From: Sphingomonas sp. Root720
Lineage (GTDB): Bacteria; Pseudomonadota; Alphaproteobacteria; Sphingomonadales; Sphingomonadaceae
Direction of reading: 5' to 3'
NCBI RefSeq assembly: GCF_001428605.1
Contig: NZ_LMID01000001.1
Span: 875,372-939,371 of the forward strand
DNA: 64,000 nt
Shown: one piece after another, positions 35,570 to 44,557 of the stretch
Numbering within the stretch: position 1 is the stretch's first letter
Layout: every line of letters starts with the position of its first letter
Notes under the pieces: model-generated
Seen by the model: the letters and a program-made list of their open reading frames with translations, nothing else
What the model was told of the DNA's origin: nothing
The model's database searches: none
Made by a program: the position numbers and the translations under genes

Positions 35570-36037
35570 ATGGAAGATAGTCGTCGTTGCATATTGTCCG
35601 TAGCGGAAACGATAGCGGACAGCGTCGCGGGATATACTCATGTCGGGGAGCGCGCGCACGGGTTCGGCCTATATGCCTATTGCGAGCACCAGGCGATCGA
35701 GCGCGGCAAACATGCGCGCGCCCTCGATCGGCTGATCCGCGAACACGGCTGGCACGGCGATGCGGGGGGTACGTTGCTCGGCTCGGCCCACCGGCTGTTC
35801 ATCGACCTGAAGCTGGCCATCTCCCATGGCGAGGAAGCGGTGTTGCGCGAACTTCACCGTGGCGAAGCTTTCCTGCTCGACAAGATCGAAGCGGCGCTGG
35901 CCGGAGCCCGCCTCGATCGGGCGCTGGCCGAGGCGCTCCGCCGGATCGCGCAAGCGGTGCGCGAAGCGGTTGCCGAACTCGCGAGCAGGCTCCGGCTCGT
36001 CACCGGCTGGGACGGCGCCCGGCCGTCACCCGGCTGA
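35570..36037 (+). CDS. PA2169-like four-helix-bundle protein (DUF2383)
   Basis: The 155-residue, mostly helical protein resembles the ferritin-like DUF2383/PA2169 family: YCEHQAIERGKHARALDRLI (residues 37-56), GGTLLGSAHRLFIDLKLAIS and EEAVLRELHRGEAFLLDKIEAAL. Start ATG 35570 follows GGAAGGG with short spacing. Related proteins are often stress-associated and bacterioferritin-like, but the metal-binding residues are not conserved in all and function is unknown. An AT-rich segment precedes it and tRNA-Glu follows in the opposite direction. Confidence 0.65.
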   Translation: MEDSRRCILSVAETIADSVAGYTHVGERAHGFGLYAYCEHQAIERGKHARALDRLIREHGWHGDAGGTLLGSAHRLFIDLKLAISHGEEAVLRELHRGEAFLLDKIEAALAGARLDRALAEALRRIAQAVREAVAELASRLRLVTGWDGARPSPG

Positions 36038-36171
36038 CGACGCCAGCCGCCTCGACGCGAGCACGACTATCGGGTCCATCGAAGGCCCCGGGGTACAAAC
36101 GGCTGAAATCGGGGGTACAGAAGGACCGGACTGGCCCCACCTTTCACGCTAAACCCTTGATCTACAAAGAG

Positions 36172-36247
36172 TGGTGACCCCAACGGGACTCGAACCCGTG
36201 TTTTCGCCGTGAAAGGGCGACGTCCTAGACCGCTAGACGATGGGGCC
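36172..36247 (-). tRNA. tRNA-Glu (anticodon UUC)
   Basis: The minus-strand cloverleaf begins GGCCCCATCGTCTAG, has CCTTTCACGG as the anticodon loop (UUC) and ACGGGTTCGAGTCCCGT as the T-arm. The acceptor stem GGCCCCA pairs with TGGGGTC with one G-U pair. CCA is encoded at 36172-36174. Confidence 0.97.
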
Positions 36248-36329
36248 GTGCAGCGCTGTGGCGGGCCGATTAGGGCAGCTACCGGGCATGGTCAAGGCGC
36301 CTGTACGAATATTCTGCACCGAACGACGC

Positions 36330-38096
36330 TCAATCGGCCCAGGCGGCGTCCTCGACATGGAGTTCGGCGGCCGGGCGGCTGCCCCAGTCGTCGATCTTGG
36401 GGCGCCCGGCGATCCACAGCGTGCGGTCCGGCCCGGCCCCCAGCAGGGCCTGGCCGAGCGCGTTGTCGGCGGCGCGGAAGGCGATCGTCTTGATCGAGCG
36501 GCCGTCGCGGCCAGAGACGATGGTGCGGACATGCCCCTGCCCGACGACATCGGCCTTGATCACGCGGACGGCGCCGGCGGCGATGCGCGGTGCCGGCCAG
36601 CCGGCGCCATAGGGGCCGCCCATCTCGAGCGCCTCGACCAGCGAGGGCGTGACCCCGCCGGGCGCCACCACCGCGTCGAGCAGCAACGCCCGATCGTCGC
36701 GGGCGCGGGCGACGTCGGTCTCCAGCCGCGATTCGAGGAAGTCGGCGAGCGCATCGATGCCGCCCGGCGCCACGGTGACGCCCGCCGCCATCGCATGGCC
36801 GCCGCCGGCGACGAGCAGGCCCATGTCCTTGGCCGCCAGGATCGCCGCACCGAGATCGACCCCGCCGATCGAGCGGCCCGATCCCTTGCCGATGCCGTCC
36901 TTGTCGAGCGCGATGACGATCACCGGACGGCCGAGCTTCTCCTTCAGCCGGCCGGCGACGATGCCGATCACGCCCGGATGCCATCCGCCCGCCGCGACGA
37001 TCGCGACCGAGCGATTGCCCTGCGTGGCGGACAGCGCCTCGGCCTCCTCCTGCACGCCCTTCTCGATCGCGCGGCGTTCCTCGTTCAACCGGTCGAGCTC
37101 GGCGGCGATGATGCGCGCCTCCTCGGGATCCTCGGTGGTGAGCAGGCGCACGCCGAGGTCGGACTTGCCGACCCGCCCGCCCGCGTTGATGCGGGGGCCG
37201 AGCGCGAAGCCGAGATCGGTGCAGGTCGGCGCGCGTTCGAGCCGCGACGCCTCGATCAGCGCGGCGAGGCCGATGTTGCGGCGGCCCGCCATCACCTTGA
37301 CGCCCTGCGCGACGAAGGCGCGGTTGAGCCCGCGCAGCGAGGCGACGTCGGCGACGGTGCCGAGCGCAACGATGTCGAGCAGGTCGATCAGCTTCGGCTC
37401 GGGCCGGGACGCGAAATAGTTGCGCGCGCGCAGCACCCGCAGCAGCGCCGCGCCGAGCAGGAAGGCGACCCCGACCGCGGCGAGATGGCCGTGCGCGGCG
37501 CCCTCGTCCTCGTCGAGCCGGTTCGGATTGACCAGCGCGAAGGCGCGCGGCAGCTCGGCGGCGCATTTATGGTGGTCGACGACGATCACGTCGATCCCGG
37601 CGTCGCTCGCCAGTTGCAGCGCCTCGAACGCCTGCGCGCCGCAATCGACGGTGACGATCAGCCGGGTACCGCTCTCGCCGATCCGGAGCAGCGCCTCGCC
37701 CGACGGGCCATAGCCCTCCATCAACCGGTCGGGGATATAGGCCCCCGCCGCGAGCCCGAGGTCGCGGAGCAGGCGGATCAGCAGCGCCGCCGACGTGGCG
37801 CCGTCGACGTCATAGTCGCCGAAGATGGTGACCGGCTCACCATCCTGGATCGCGTCGGCGAGGCGCGCGGCGGCCTCGTCCATGTCGCGGAAGATCGAGG
37901 GATCGGGCATGAAGCCGCGGATCGTCGGCAACCGGTGCAGCTCGACCGCGTCGCGCGGGCATCCGCGCGCGAGCAGGAGCTGGGTGATCAGGTCGTCGGG
38001 CTCGAACCCCGCGTCGATCCCGTCGACCGTCCCCCCGCGCCAGTGCCAGGGCTGGCCGAGGATCGAGCGGGTGACGTTGAGGACGGGTGCGCGCAT
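36330..38096 (-). CDS. recJ: Single-stranded-DNA-specific exonuclease RecJ
   Basis: RecJ degrades single-stranded DNA 5' to 3' in recombination and mismatch repair. The 588-residue protein has the DHH phosphoesterase motifs VTIFGDYDVDGATSAALL (about residue 90), VDCGAQAFEAL and VIVVDHHKC (about 175), then the DHHA1 part with AAGGWHPGVIGIVAGRLKEK, GIGKGSGRSIGG and VAGGGHAMAAGVTV. Length and order are normal. It is followed downstream on the same strand by tRNA-Glu and preceded by glpX. Confidence 0.96.
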   Translation of the reverse strand: MRAPVLNVTRSILGQPWHWRGGTVDGIDAGFEPDDLITQLLLARGCPRDAVELHRLPTIRGFMPDPSIFRDMDEAAARLADAIQDGEPVTIFGDYDVDGATSAALLIRLLRDLGLAAGAYIPDRLMEGYGPSGEALLRIGESGTRLIVTVDCGAQAFEALQLASDAGIDVIVVDHHKCAAELPRAFALVNPNRLDEDEGAAHGHLAAVGVAFLLGAALLRVLRARNYFASRPEPKLIDLLDIVALGTVADVASLRGLNRAFVAQGVKVMAGRRNIGLAALIEASRLERAPTCTDLGFALGPRINAGGRVGKSDLGVRLLTTEDPEEARIIAAELDRLNEERRAIEKGVQEEAEALSATQGNRSVAIVAAGGWHPGVIGIVAGRLKEKLGRPVIVIALDKDGIGKGSGRSIGGVDLGAAILAAKDMGLLVAGGGHAMAAGVTVAPGGIDALADFLESRLETDVARARDDRALLLDAVVAPGGVTPSLVEALEMGGPYGAGWPAPRIAAGAVRVIKADVVGQGHVRTIVSGRDGRSIKTIAFRAADNALGQALLGAGPDRTLWIAGRPKIDDWGSRPAAELHVEDAAWAD

Positions 38097-38191
38097 GGGC
38101 AGGCTGTAGCGGCGGCGGAGCCGGCCTGCAAAGCCTTCTCCCTTTCACGCCCTCTCCCGCCTGCGGGAGAGGGCCAGGCAGGCCGAGGCCC

Positions 38192-39163
38192 TCAGCTCTT
38201 GTGGTGCTCGCCCTTGACCCAGCGGACGGTGCGGCTCGAGGCGCGCATCACGACGCTCTCGGTCGTCATGCAGCCGCCCGCGCGCCGCTTGACGCCCTCG
38301 AGCAGCGAGCCGTCGGTGACGCCGGTCGCCGCGAAGATCGCGTCGCCCTTCACCAGGTCGTCGAGATGGTAGATACGGTCGAGATCGGTGACGCCCCACT
38401 TGCGGGCGCGGGCCTTCTCGTCGTCGTTGCGGAACAGCAGGCGGCCCTGGAACTGGCCGCCGACGCATTTGAGCGCCGCCGCCGCCAGCACGCCCTCCGG
38501 CGCGCCGCCCGATCCCATGTAGATGTCGATCGTCGTTTCGGGGTTGGTCACCGCGATCACGCCGGCGACGTCGCCGTCCGGGATCAGCATGATGCCGCAG
38601 CCGAGCGAGCGCAGCTCGGCGATCAGCTTCTCGTGGCGGGGCCGGTCGAGCACGCAGGCGATGATCTCGTTCGGCTCGACGCCCTTGGCCTTGGCCAGCG
38701 CCTTGACGTTCTCGGTGGGGCTGCGGTCGAGGCCGACGATGCCCGCTTCGTAGCCCGGGCCGATCGCCAGCTTGTCCATATAGACATCGGGCGCGTTGAG
38801 CAGGCCGCCTTCCTCGGCGATGGCCAGCACCGCGAGCGCGTTGGGGCCGGCCTTGGCGGTGATGGTGGTGCCTTCGAGCGGATCGAGCGCGATGTCGATC
38901 TTCGGGCCGGTGCCGATGCCGCTGCCGACCTTCTCGCCGATGTAGAGCATCGGCGCCTCGTCGCGCTCGCCCTCGCCGATCACGACGGTACCGTCGAAGT
39001 CCAGGCCGTTGAAAGCTTCGCGCATCGCTTCGACCGCGGCATGGTCGGCGGCCTTCTCGTCGCCGCGACCGACGAGCTTCGACGCCGCGATCGCCGCGGC
39101 CTCGGTGACGCGGACCATTTCCAGAACGAGAACCCGATCGAGCGCCTTGCTTGGCTTTACCAT
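38192..39163 (-). CDS. glpX: Class II fructose-1,6-bisphosphatase
   Basis: GlpX hydrolyses fructose 1,6-bisphosphate in gluconeogenesis, using Mn or Mg. The 323-residue protein shows the metal-binding TVVIGEGERDEAPMLYIGE (about residues 53-71), ALDPLEGTTITAKAG (about 91-105) and YMGSGGAPEGVLAAAALKC (about 207). Start ATG 39163 (MVKPSKALDR) is chosen over 39226 because family members begin there and AAAGGC precedes it. It lies 81 nt downstream of hom on the same strand. Confidence 0.95.
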   Translation of the reverse strand: MVKPSKALDRVLVLEMVRVTEAAAIAASKLVGRGDEKAADHAAVEAMREAFNGLDFDGTVVIGEGERDEAPMLYIGEKVGSGIGTGPKIDIALDPLEGTTITAKAGPNALAVLAIAEEGGLLNAPDVYMDKLAIGPGYEAGIVGLDRSPTENVKALAKAKGVEPNEIIACVLDRPRHEKLIAELRSLGCGIMLIPDGDVAGVIAVTNPETTIDIYMGSGGAPEGVLAAAALKCVGGQFQGRLLFRNDDEKARARKWGVTDLDRIYHLDDLVKGDAIFAATGVTDGSLLEGVKRRAGGCMTTESVVMRASSRTVRWVKGEHHKS

Positions 39164-39244
39164 CTGGGACTGCCTTTTCTTGTGTTTTTGGGATCGGCCG
39201 AAGCGATTAAGCGAGCCGCGTGACAATGTCGAGAAGTGCGGCCT

Positions 39245-40537
39245 CTATTCGTCGAGGATATGCATCAACATGGGCCTTCCGGCGAGGCTCTGCGACCCGT
39301 CGAGACGGTCGAGCGCATCGGCGACGGCGCGCTCGGGGCCGACATGGGTGACCATCGCGATCAGGACGTTGCCGTCCTCGGCGGCACCGCGCTGGATCAG
39401 GCTCTCGATCGAGACCCCCGCGTCGCGCATCGCGGCGGTGATCTCGGCCAGCACGCCGGGCCGGTCGGCGACGGTGAAGCGCAGATAGGCGCGGCCGCGG
39501 CGGTCCCCGGCGGACGCCGTCGCGGGCTTGGCGAGCGCGGCCACCGGCATGGCGAAGGCCGGCCCGGTCTCGCCGCGCGCGATATCGATCAGGTCGGCGA
39601 CGACCGCCGAGGCGGTCGGGCCTTCGCCGGCGCCGCGGCCCTGGAAGAACAGCCGGCCGACGAAATTGCCGTGCGCCACCACCGCGTTGAGCGAACCCGA
39701 GACATGGGCGAGCGGATGGCTGAGCGGCACCAGGCAGGGATGCACCCGCTGGAACAGCCCCTTGGAGCTCTCCTCGCCATGGCCGACCAGGCGGACGCGG
39801 AAGCCCAGTGCGGCCGCCTCGGCGATGTCGGCGGCGATGACGTGGCGGATGCCGGTGATCTCGATCGCGGCGAAATCCACCACGGTGCCGAAGGCGAGGC
39901 TGGAGAGGATCGACAGCTTGTGCGCGGCGTCGACGCCGTCGATGTCGAAGCTCGGATCGGCCTCGGCATAGCCGAGCCGCTGCGCCTCGGCGAGCACCTC
40001 GTCGAAGCCGCTGCCCTTCTCCTCCATCTCGGTGAGGATATAGTTGCAGGTGCCGTTGAGGATGCCGAAGACATGGCTGATCACATTGGCGGCCGCGCCC
40101 TCGCGCAGCCCCTTGATGACCGGGATGCCGCCCGCGACCGCCGCCTCATATTTCAGCGCGACGCCGCGCTGCTCGGCGAGTTCGGCGAGTTCGAGGCCGT
40201 GATGCGCGATCATCGCCTTGTTGGCGGTGACGAAGGGCTTGCCCGCGCCGAGCGTGTCGCGCGCCAGGGTGAGCGCCGGGCCGTCCGACCCGCCGACCAG
40301 TTCGACCACCACGTCGACCTCGTCGGAGGCCGCGAGCGTGGTCGCGTCGTCGACCCAGGCGAAGCGCGACAGGTCGAAGCCGCGATCGCGCGACCGGTCG
40401 CGCGCCGAGACCGCGACGACCTCGATCGGGCGGCCGGCACGGCGTTCGATGAGCGCCCGGTTCTCGTCGATCAGCTTGACGACACCGGCTCCGACCGTCC
40501 CAAGACCTGCGAGCGCGACCCTCAACGGCTGCGGCAT
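39245..40537 (-). CDS. hom: Homoserine dehydrogenase with C-terminal ACT domain
   Basis: This enzyme reduces aspartate semialdehyde to homoserine in the threonine and methionine pathway. The 430-residue protein has the NAD(P) fold ALAGLGTVGAGVV at residues 8-20, TANKAMIAHHG, YEAAVAGGIPVIKGLREG, ILNGTCNYILTEMEE and GYAEADPSFDIDGVDAAHKL, the catalytic region. A C-terminal ACT domain (FTVADRPGVLAEITAAMRDA) suggests feedback control by threonine. Start ATG 40537 is preceded by AAAGGG. Confidence 0.96.
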   Translation of the reverse strand: MPQPLRVALAGLGTVGAGVVKLIDENRALIERRAGRPIEVVAVSARDRSRDRGFDLSRFAWVDDATTLAASDEVDVVVELVGGSDGPALTLARDTLGAGKPFVTANKAMIAHHGLELAELAEQRGVALKYEAAVAGGIPVIKGLREGAAANVISHVFGILNGTCNYILTEMEEKGSGFDEVLAEAQRLGYAEADPSFDIDGVDAAHKLSILSSLAFGTVVDFAAIEITGIRHVIAADIAEAAALGFRVRLVGHGEESSKGLFQRVHPCLVPLSHPLAHVSGSLNAVVAHGNFVGRLFFQGRGAGEGPTASAVVADLIDIARGETGPAFAMPVAALAKPATASAGDRRGRAYLRFTVADRPGVLAEITAAMRDAGVSIESLIQRGAAEDGNVLIAMVTHVGPERAVADALDRLDGSQSLAGRPMLMHILDE

Positions 40538-40709
40538 AGATACCCTTTCTCGAAATACCGCCCGCGTCCTAGTGCCTGATCCTTTTCGGTGGAAGCGCAA
40601 AGAGCTTCCGCTGGCGACGCGAATGCAATCGGCTGCGGCTCCGCTGGCGCACTGCCCCTCGTTTCGTCATCACAATATCGTATTTTCAAAGGCTTGCGGC
40701 GTAATGACG

Positions 40710-40735
40710 GGAACGATGCCGTCCCGGCGGCCGTT
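40710..40735 (+). promoter_or_regulatory. EcfG (general stress sigma) promoter, exact consensus
   Basis: GGAAC at 40710-40714, a 17-nt spacer, then CGTT at 40732-40735, matching the alphaproteobacterial EcfG consensus without mismatch. The Gln-rich protein start is 43 nt after the -10 element. Confidence 0.65.
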
Positions 40736-40778
40736 CTCCCATCGTCCCAATCAAGGGATATTCGCAGGAGAAGATGCC

Positions 40779-41006
40779 ATGGGCGAGAATCGCCAGGGCG
40801 GCAACGACCGCGCCAACCCATCCGAAATGAACCAGAATCCGAACGAGCGGCAGGACCAGCAGCGTCAAGGCTCGGTCGACCGCCAGCAGAACCAGCAGGG
40901 CGGGCAACAGCAGGGCGGGCAGCAGCCGAGCCCGGGCCAGCCGCAGCGCCGCGATCAGGGCGAGCAGGCCGACCAGGGCGCCGCCGAGCGCGATCGCCAG
41001 CGCTGA
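40779..41006 (+). CDS. Small Gln-rich, intrinsically disordered protein
   Basis: The 75-residue protein is almost entirely hydrophilic and low in complexity: MGENRQGGNDRANPSEMNQ, then runs of QQ, GG and RQ such as QQNQQGGQQQGGQQPSPGQ. No fold, signal peptide or membrane segment is visible. It has a good AGGAGA Shine-Dalgarno site, an exact EcfG promoter 43 nt before the start and a strong terminator after, so it is a genuine stand-alone stress gene. Hydrophilin-like desiccation or osmotic protection is a reasonable guess but unproved. Confidence 0.7.
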   Translation: MGENRQGGNDRANPSEMNQNPNERQDQQRQGSVDRQQNQQGGQQQGGQQPSPGQPQRRDQGEQADQGAAERDRQR

Positions 41007-41035
41007 TCGATCAAGGTTGCAAGACCGACTGGGGG

Positions 41036-41065
41036 AAGGGGGCCAATTCGGGCCCCCTTCTTTTT
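41036..41065 (+). terminator. Intrinsic terminator after the Gln-rich gene
   Basis: A perfect 9-bp stem, AAGGGGGCC / GGCCCCCTT, with a 6-nt loop is followed by C and TTTTT. Confidence 0.9.
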
Positions 41066-41082
41066 GGCCAGCCCCGCTTCCG

Positions 41083-41508
41083 TCAGCCTAATGTCCAGTC
41101 GAGCGTGACCTCGGCGTTGAGCAGCTTCGAGATCGGGCAGTTCGCCTTGGCGCCGTCCGCGATGGGGCCGAACGCCGCCTCGTCGATGCCCGGCACCGCG
41201 GCGGTCAGGGTCAGCGCCGACTTCGTCACGCGGAACCCCTCCCCTTCCTGTTCGAGCGATATCTTCGCCGTCGTATCGAGTTCGCCTTCGGCAAAGCCCG
41301 CCTTCGCAAGCGCGAAGCTGAGCGCCATGGTGAAGCACGAGGCATGCGCCGCCGCGATCAACTCCTCGGGATTGGTGCCCTTGCCGTCCGCGAACCGGGT
41401 GTTGAAACCATATTGCTGGCCGTCGAGCACGCCCGACTGGGTCGACACGCTTCCCTTGCCGTCCTTGCCGAGCCCCGAATAATGGGCCGAAGCGCTGCGC
41501 ACGATCAT
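41083..41508 (-). CDS. osmC: OsmC-family peroxiredoxin
   Basis: The 141-residue protein reduces organic hydroperoxides. The conserved cysteines are in AAAHASCFTMALSFALA (about residue 59) and KANCPISKLLNAEV (about 124). The N-terminal strand SASAHYSGLGKDGKGSVS is typical of OsmC rather than Ohr. Start ATG 41508 (MIVRSASAHY) is chosen; the longer frame has no support. Divergent from the alpha/beta hydrolase gene across 103 bp. Several small stress genes elsewhere in the window fit a common protective theme, but I see no EcfG site here. Confidence 0.9.
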   Translation of the reverse strand: MIVRSASAHYSGLGKDGKGSVSTQSGVLDGQQYGFNTRFADGKGTNPEELIAAAHASCFTMALSFALAKAGFAEGELDTTAKISLEQEGEGFRVTKSALTLTAAVPGIDEAAFGPIADGAKANCPISKLLNAEVTLDWTLG

Positions 41509-41611
41509 GGTGGTCTCTCCTTGCCTTCGTGAAATGCGGCCGATAGCGCGGTGCGATGCAACCCGCCGCCACCGGCTGACGTAATCCACCATAGCCGATA
41601 ATGACGGAGAC

Positions 41612-42481
41612 ATGATGACAAAGCTGACGATCGCCGCCGCTGCCGTGCTGATGGCCGGGGCGCTGGTGGCGGCCGCCTGCTCGCCGCTGCGCGCGTTCGA
41701 CACGGTGATGCCGAAGGACGGCGCGAGCCGCCTGGTCGCGGGCGACGTCCCCTATGGCGAAGGCGCGCGCCGGCAGCTCGACGTCTATGCCCCCGTCGCG
41801 GCGGAGAAGCGGCCCCTGCCCGTGATCGTCTTCATCTATGGCGGCTCCTGGGCCAATGGCACCCGGGCGGGCTATCATTTCGCGGCGCGCGCGCTGTCGG
41901 CGGCGGGCTTCATCACGGTCGTCCCCGATTACCGGCTGGTGCCCGAGGTACGCTTCCCCGGCTTCGTGCAGGATTGCGCGGCGGCCGTCCGCTGGGTCCG
42001 CGCGCACGCCGCCCGCTATGGCGGCGATCCCGACCGCATCGTCCTGGTCGGCCATTCGGCGGGCGCCTACAATGCCGCGATGCTGGCGCTCGACCCGCAA
42101 TTCCTGGGCACCGACCGCGCCGCGATCAGGGGGTTCGCTGGGCTGGCCGGCCCCTACGACTTCCTGCCGTTCGACGGCTCGGTGGTGACCGACGCCTTCG
42201 GCGCCTGGCCGAAGCCGGTGGAGACCCAGCCGATCCACTATGCCGACGCCTCGGCCCCGCCGGTGCTGCTGCTCCACGGCGACGAGGACGGCACCGTCTG
42301 GCCGAAAAACTCGATCAACCTGGACCGCACGCTGCGCGCGGCGGGCGTGCCGTCCGAACTCAAGGTCTATCGCGGCCTCGGCCATGTGGGCATCGTCACT
42401 GCGCTCGCCAGGCCCTTTCGGGGCGAGGCGCCGGTCCTGGCGGACATCACCGCCTTCGCGCGCAGGGTGACGACACGCTGA
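41612..42481 (+). CDS. Exported alpha/beta hydrolase (esterase-like)
   Basis: The 289-residue protein has an N-terminal hydrophobic leader (residues 4-22, LTIAAAAVLMAGALVAAAC) that ends in a cysteine, a weak lipobox (VAAAC). The hydrolase core has the oxyanion region VIVFIYGGSWANGTR, the nucleophile elbow in VLVGHSAGAYNAAML with Ser about residue 149, an acid in LLHGDEDGTVWP and a catalytic His in GLGHVGIV. It resembles carboxylesterase/HSL-type enzymes; substrate unknown. ATG 41612 and 41615 are adjacent possibilities. Confidence 0.85.
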   Translation: MMTKLTIAAAAVLMAGALVAAACSPLRAFDTVMPKDGASRLVAGDVPYGEGARRQLDVYAPVAAEKRPLPVIVFIYGGSWANGTRAGYHFAARALSAAGFITVVPDYRLVPEVRFPGFVQDCAAAVRWVRAHAARYGGDPDRIVLVGHSAGAYNAAMLALDPQFLGTDRAAIRGFAGLAGPYDFLPFDGSVVTDAFGAWPKPVETQPIHYADASAPPVLLLHGDEDGTVWPKNSINLDRTLRAAGVPSELKVYRGLGHVGIVTALARPFRGEAPVLADITAFARRVTTR

Positions 42482-42511
42482 GGGCGTGCGCCGCGCGGTG
42501 CGTCGCGGCGG

Positions 42512-42898
42512 TCAGGCGTGCGGCTCGGGCCGCCGCAACGCCACATTGGCGGCCAGGATCTCGGCCGGGGCGGCGAGCGCGCCGCTGACGGAGTGCTGTT
42601 CGAAGAAATCATGCCAGCCCGATGCGGCGACCGCGTCGTCGAACGCCCGCTGGAATTCGAAGCTGGGCACCCGGTAGATGCAGAAGAAGTCATAGGGCGC
42701 GCGCCGGTCGGCCTCGAGGTCGTTGAACCCCCAGCCGATCACCTCCACGCCGTTGGACGTGAGCTCGACGAGCGCCGCCTGGACGCCGTCGCTGAATCGC
42801 GCACGCTCGTCCGGCTGGAGGGCGATCCAGGCGGGCCGGTAGCTGTAGAGCTCGATGAAAATCTGCGACAAGATCGAATCCTTTGGCTGTTGATGCAC
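42512..42898 (-). CDS. DUF6616-like small protein
   Basis: The 128-residue soluble protein has a dimeric alpha-beta-barrel-like pattern: FIELYSYRPAWIALQPDERARFSD, GVEVIGWGFNDLEADRRAPYDFFCIYRVPS and a C-terminal WHDFFEQHSVSG. I place it tentatively with DUF6616; function unknown. The start ATG 42898 directly abuts the stop codon of the glycosidase-like gene with no spacer, so the pair is co-translated. Confidence 0.55.
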   Translation of the reverse strand: MHQQPKDSILSQIFIELYSYRPAWIALQPDERARFSDGVQAALVELTSNGVEVIGWGFNDLEADRRAPYDFFCIYRVPSFEFQRAFDDAVAASGWHDFFEQHSVSGALAAPAEILAANVALRRPEPHA

Positions 42899-44452
42899 CT
42901 ATCGCTTCGTCGCCGCGATCGCGTCGAGCAGCGCCTTGCGCTTCGGCGTCTCCGCCAGCGGTTGCCCGCTATATTCGGCGATGCCGAAATCCATGGTGGT
43001 GCCGATCGGGCTGGTCGAATGGTAGATCAGCAGAAGGTCGCCGAAATCCTTGTCCCAGGCGTCGAGATAGGCGCGAAAGGAATCGCCCATGCGGGGATCG
43101 CGCTGGAGCCGGGCCATCAGCGTCTTGTCGGGGCCCCGATAGGTGACGTGCTGCCCGCCTTCATAGCCGACGAAGCGCAGGCCCCGGCCGTCGGCGATCT
43201 GCTTGAAGCGGCGCGCGGCGCCGAAGGTCGAGTCGATCGAACCGGTGAGCCGGGGAAAGAGCGGGGTGAGGTCGGCGGTGTCCGCCGGCGCGGGCTCGAG
43301 AAGGGTCTGGCCGAAATAGGGCGCACTCGCCAGCGCATCGACATGCGCCGCGGTGTCCTTGTAGTCGAGCGCGTAGAGGATCAGCTCGGGCCAGGCATTC
43401 TGCCCCGACAATACCCGGACGAGGCGGCGGCGGTCCTTGGCGTAGACCTTCTCCCAGACGACGAACGCCTCGGTCGCGCGCTGGGCATAGCGGCGCATCC
43501 GCGCCTCGTCCCTGGTGCCGAGCCCGGCGCGCTGCCCCTCCGCCAGCGCGTCGCGCGCGGCGGCGAAGTCGAGGTTCCAGATCTCGTTCCCCATCTCGAC
43601 ATAGGCGGTCAGCGACGGGTCGAGATGGCCGTGCACATAGCGCGCGAAATTCTCGAGATAGGCGGCATCGGCGCGCCACGGCATGACGAACCAGGGATCG
43701 ACCTTCGCGAGATTGGCGAGCAGCACCATATGCTCCACCGCCACGCCCTGCGGGTTCGCCTGGATCGTCGCGGTCGGCAGGGTGCGCCGCTCCCAGTCGC
43801 CCGCCTGGTTCACGTTGGACTGCATCCAGTCCATGAACCGCACCGATTTATAGGCGCGCAGGCCGTCGACGAAGGCCGGATCGAACACCGCCTTGCGATC
43901 GGCATCGGCTTCGCGACAGTCGATGTTGCGGATCGGATCGGCCGGATCGGTCGCGTCGATCCGGAAATGGACCGTCTTGATGTCGCTGCGCCAGATGAAG
44001 TCGAGCTGTCCGGGGGTGGCTTTCGGGCTGATCATCGCCACCCCGTTGACCGTGCCGGTGCCGTCGAAGCGGCAGCGTATCGCCAGGTCGGCGGCGCGGC
44101 TGCGCGGGGGGCGGGTCAGCGACAGCGCGGCCTGCTCGCCCGGCTGGAGCGAGGTTATCGTCCCGTTGCGGTCGATACGCTGCGGGTCCATCTCGTGCCA
44201 GCCGCCCCGGATCGAGCGCCACGATCCGCCCGCCGCGAGGTTCATGAAGGCGCGCTCGTCGCTCCAATAGGCCGGGGTCGACAGGTTGATGCCGAAGCGG
44301 GTCGGCTGGCGCGGCAACGGCGTCGCGGCGGTGGCCGGTGCCTCCATCATGTTGACGGTCGCCGACCCGGCCGGCTGCTTGCTGTACCGGGTGGCCATGA
44401 CGATGCCGGCGCACAGCAGAAGCGCGCCGACCAGCACCAATATCCGCTTCAT
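42899..44452 (-). CDS. Putative secreted glycoside-hydrolase-like protein
   Basis: The 517-residue protein starts with a signal anchor (residues 4-20, ILVLVGALLLCAGIVMA). The following domain contains GINLSTPAYWSDERAFMNL, VRFMDWMQSN, then a TIM-barrel-like region with LTAYVEMGNEIWNLDF, where MGNE-W resembles the acid/base Asn-Glu pair of clan A hydrolases. Later come VRVLSGQNAWPELIL and RFVGYEGGQHVTYRG, where the second Glu could be the nucleophile. I think it is a beta-glycan hydrolase-like protein, but no family number can be given with confidence. Confidence 0.6.
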   Translation of the reverse strand: MKRILVLVGALLLCAGIVMATRYSKQPAGSATVNMMEAPATAATPLPRQPTRFGINLSTPAYWSDERAFMNLAAGGSWRSIRGGWHEMDPQRIDRNGTITSLQPGEQAALSLTRPPRSRAADLAIRCRFDGTGTVNGVAMISPKATPGQLDFIWRSDIKTVHFRIDATDPADPIRNIDCREADADRKAVFDPAFVDGLRAYKSVRFMDWMQSNVNQAGDWERRTLPTATIQANPQGVAVEHMVLLANLAKVDPWFVMPWRADAAYLENFARYVHGHLDPSLTAYVEMGNEIWNLDFAAARDALAEGQRAGLGTRDEARMRRYAQRATEAFVVWEKVYAKDRRRLVRVLSGQNAWPELILYALDYKDTAAHVDALASAPYFGQTLLEPAPADTADLTPLFPRLTGSIDSTFGAARRFKQIADGRGLRFVGYEGGQHVTYRGPDKTLMARLQRDPRMGDSFRAYLDAWDKDFGDLLLIYHSTSPIGTTMDFGIAEYSGQPLAETPKRKALLDAIAATKR

Positions 44453-44557
44453 CGCCGCCTCCGCCGCCCCAGACCGCCCCTCTATCGACCGGCCGCCGGA
44501 AAAAGGAAAGCACCGAGCCCCTTGGCGTCGCCCGGCCCACTGTTCTACAGATGTCCC

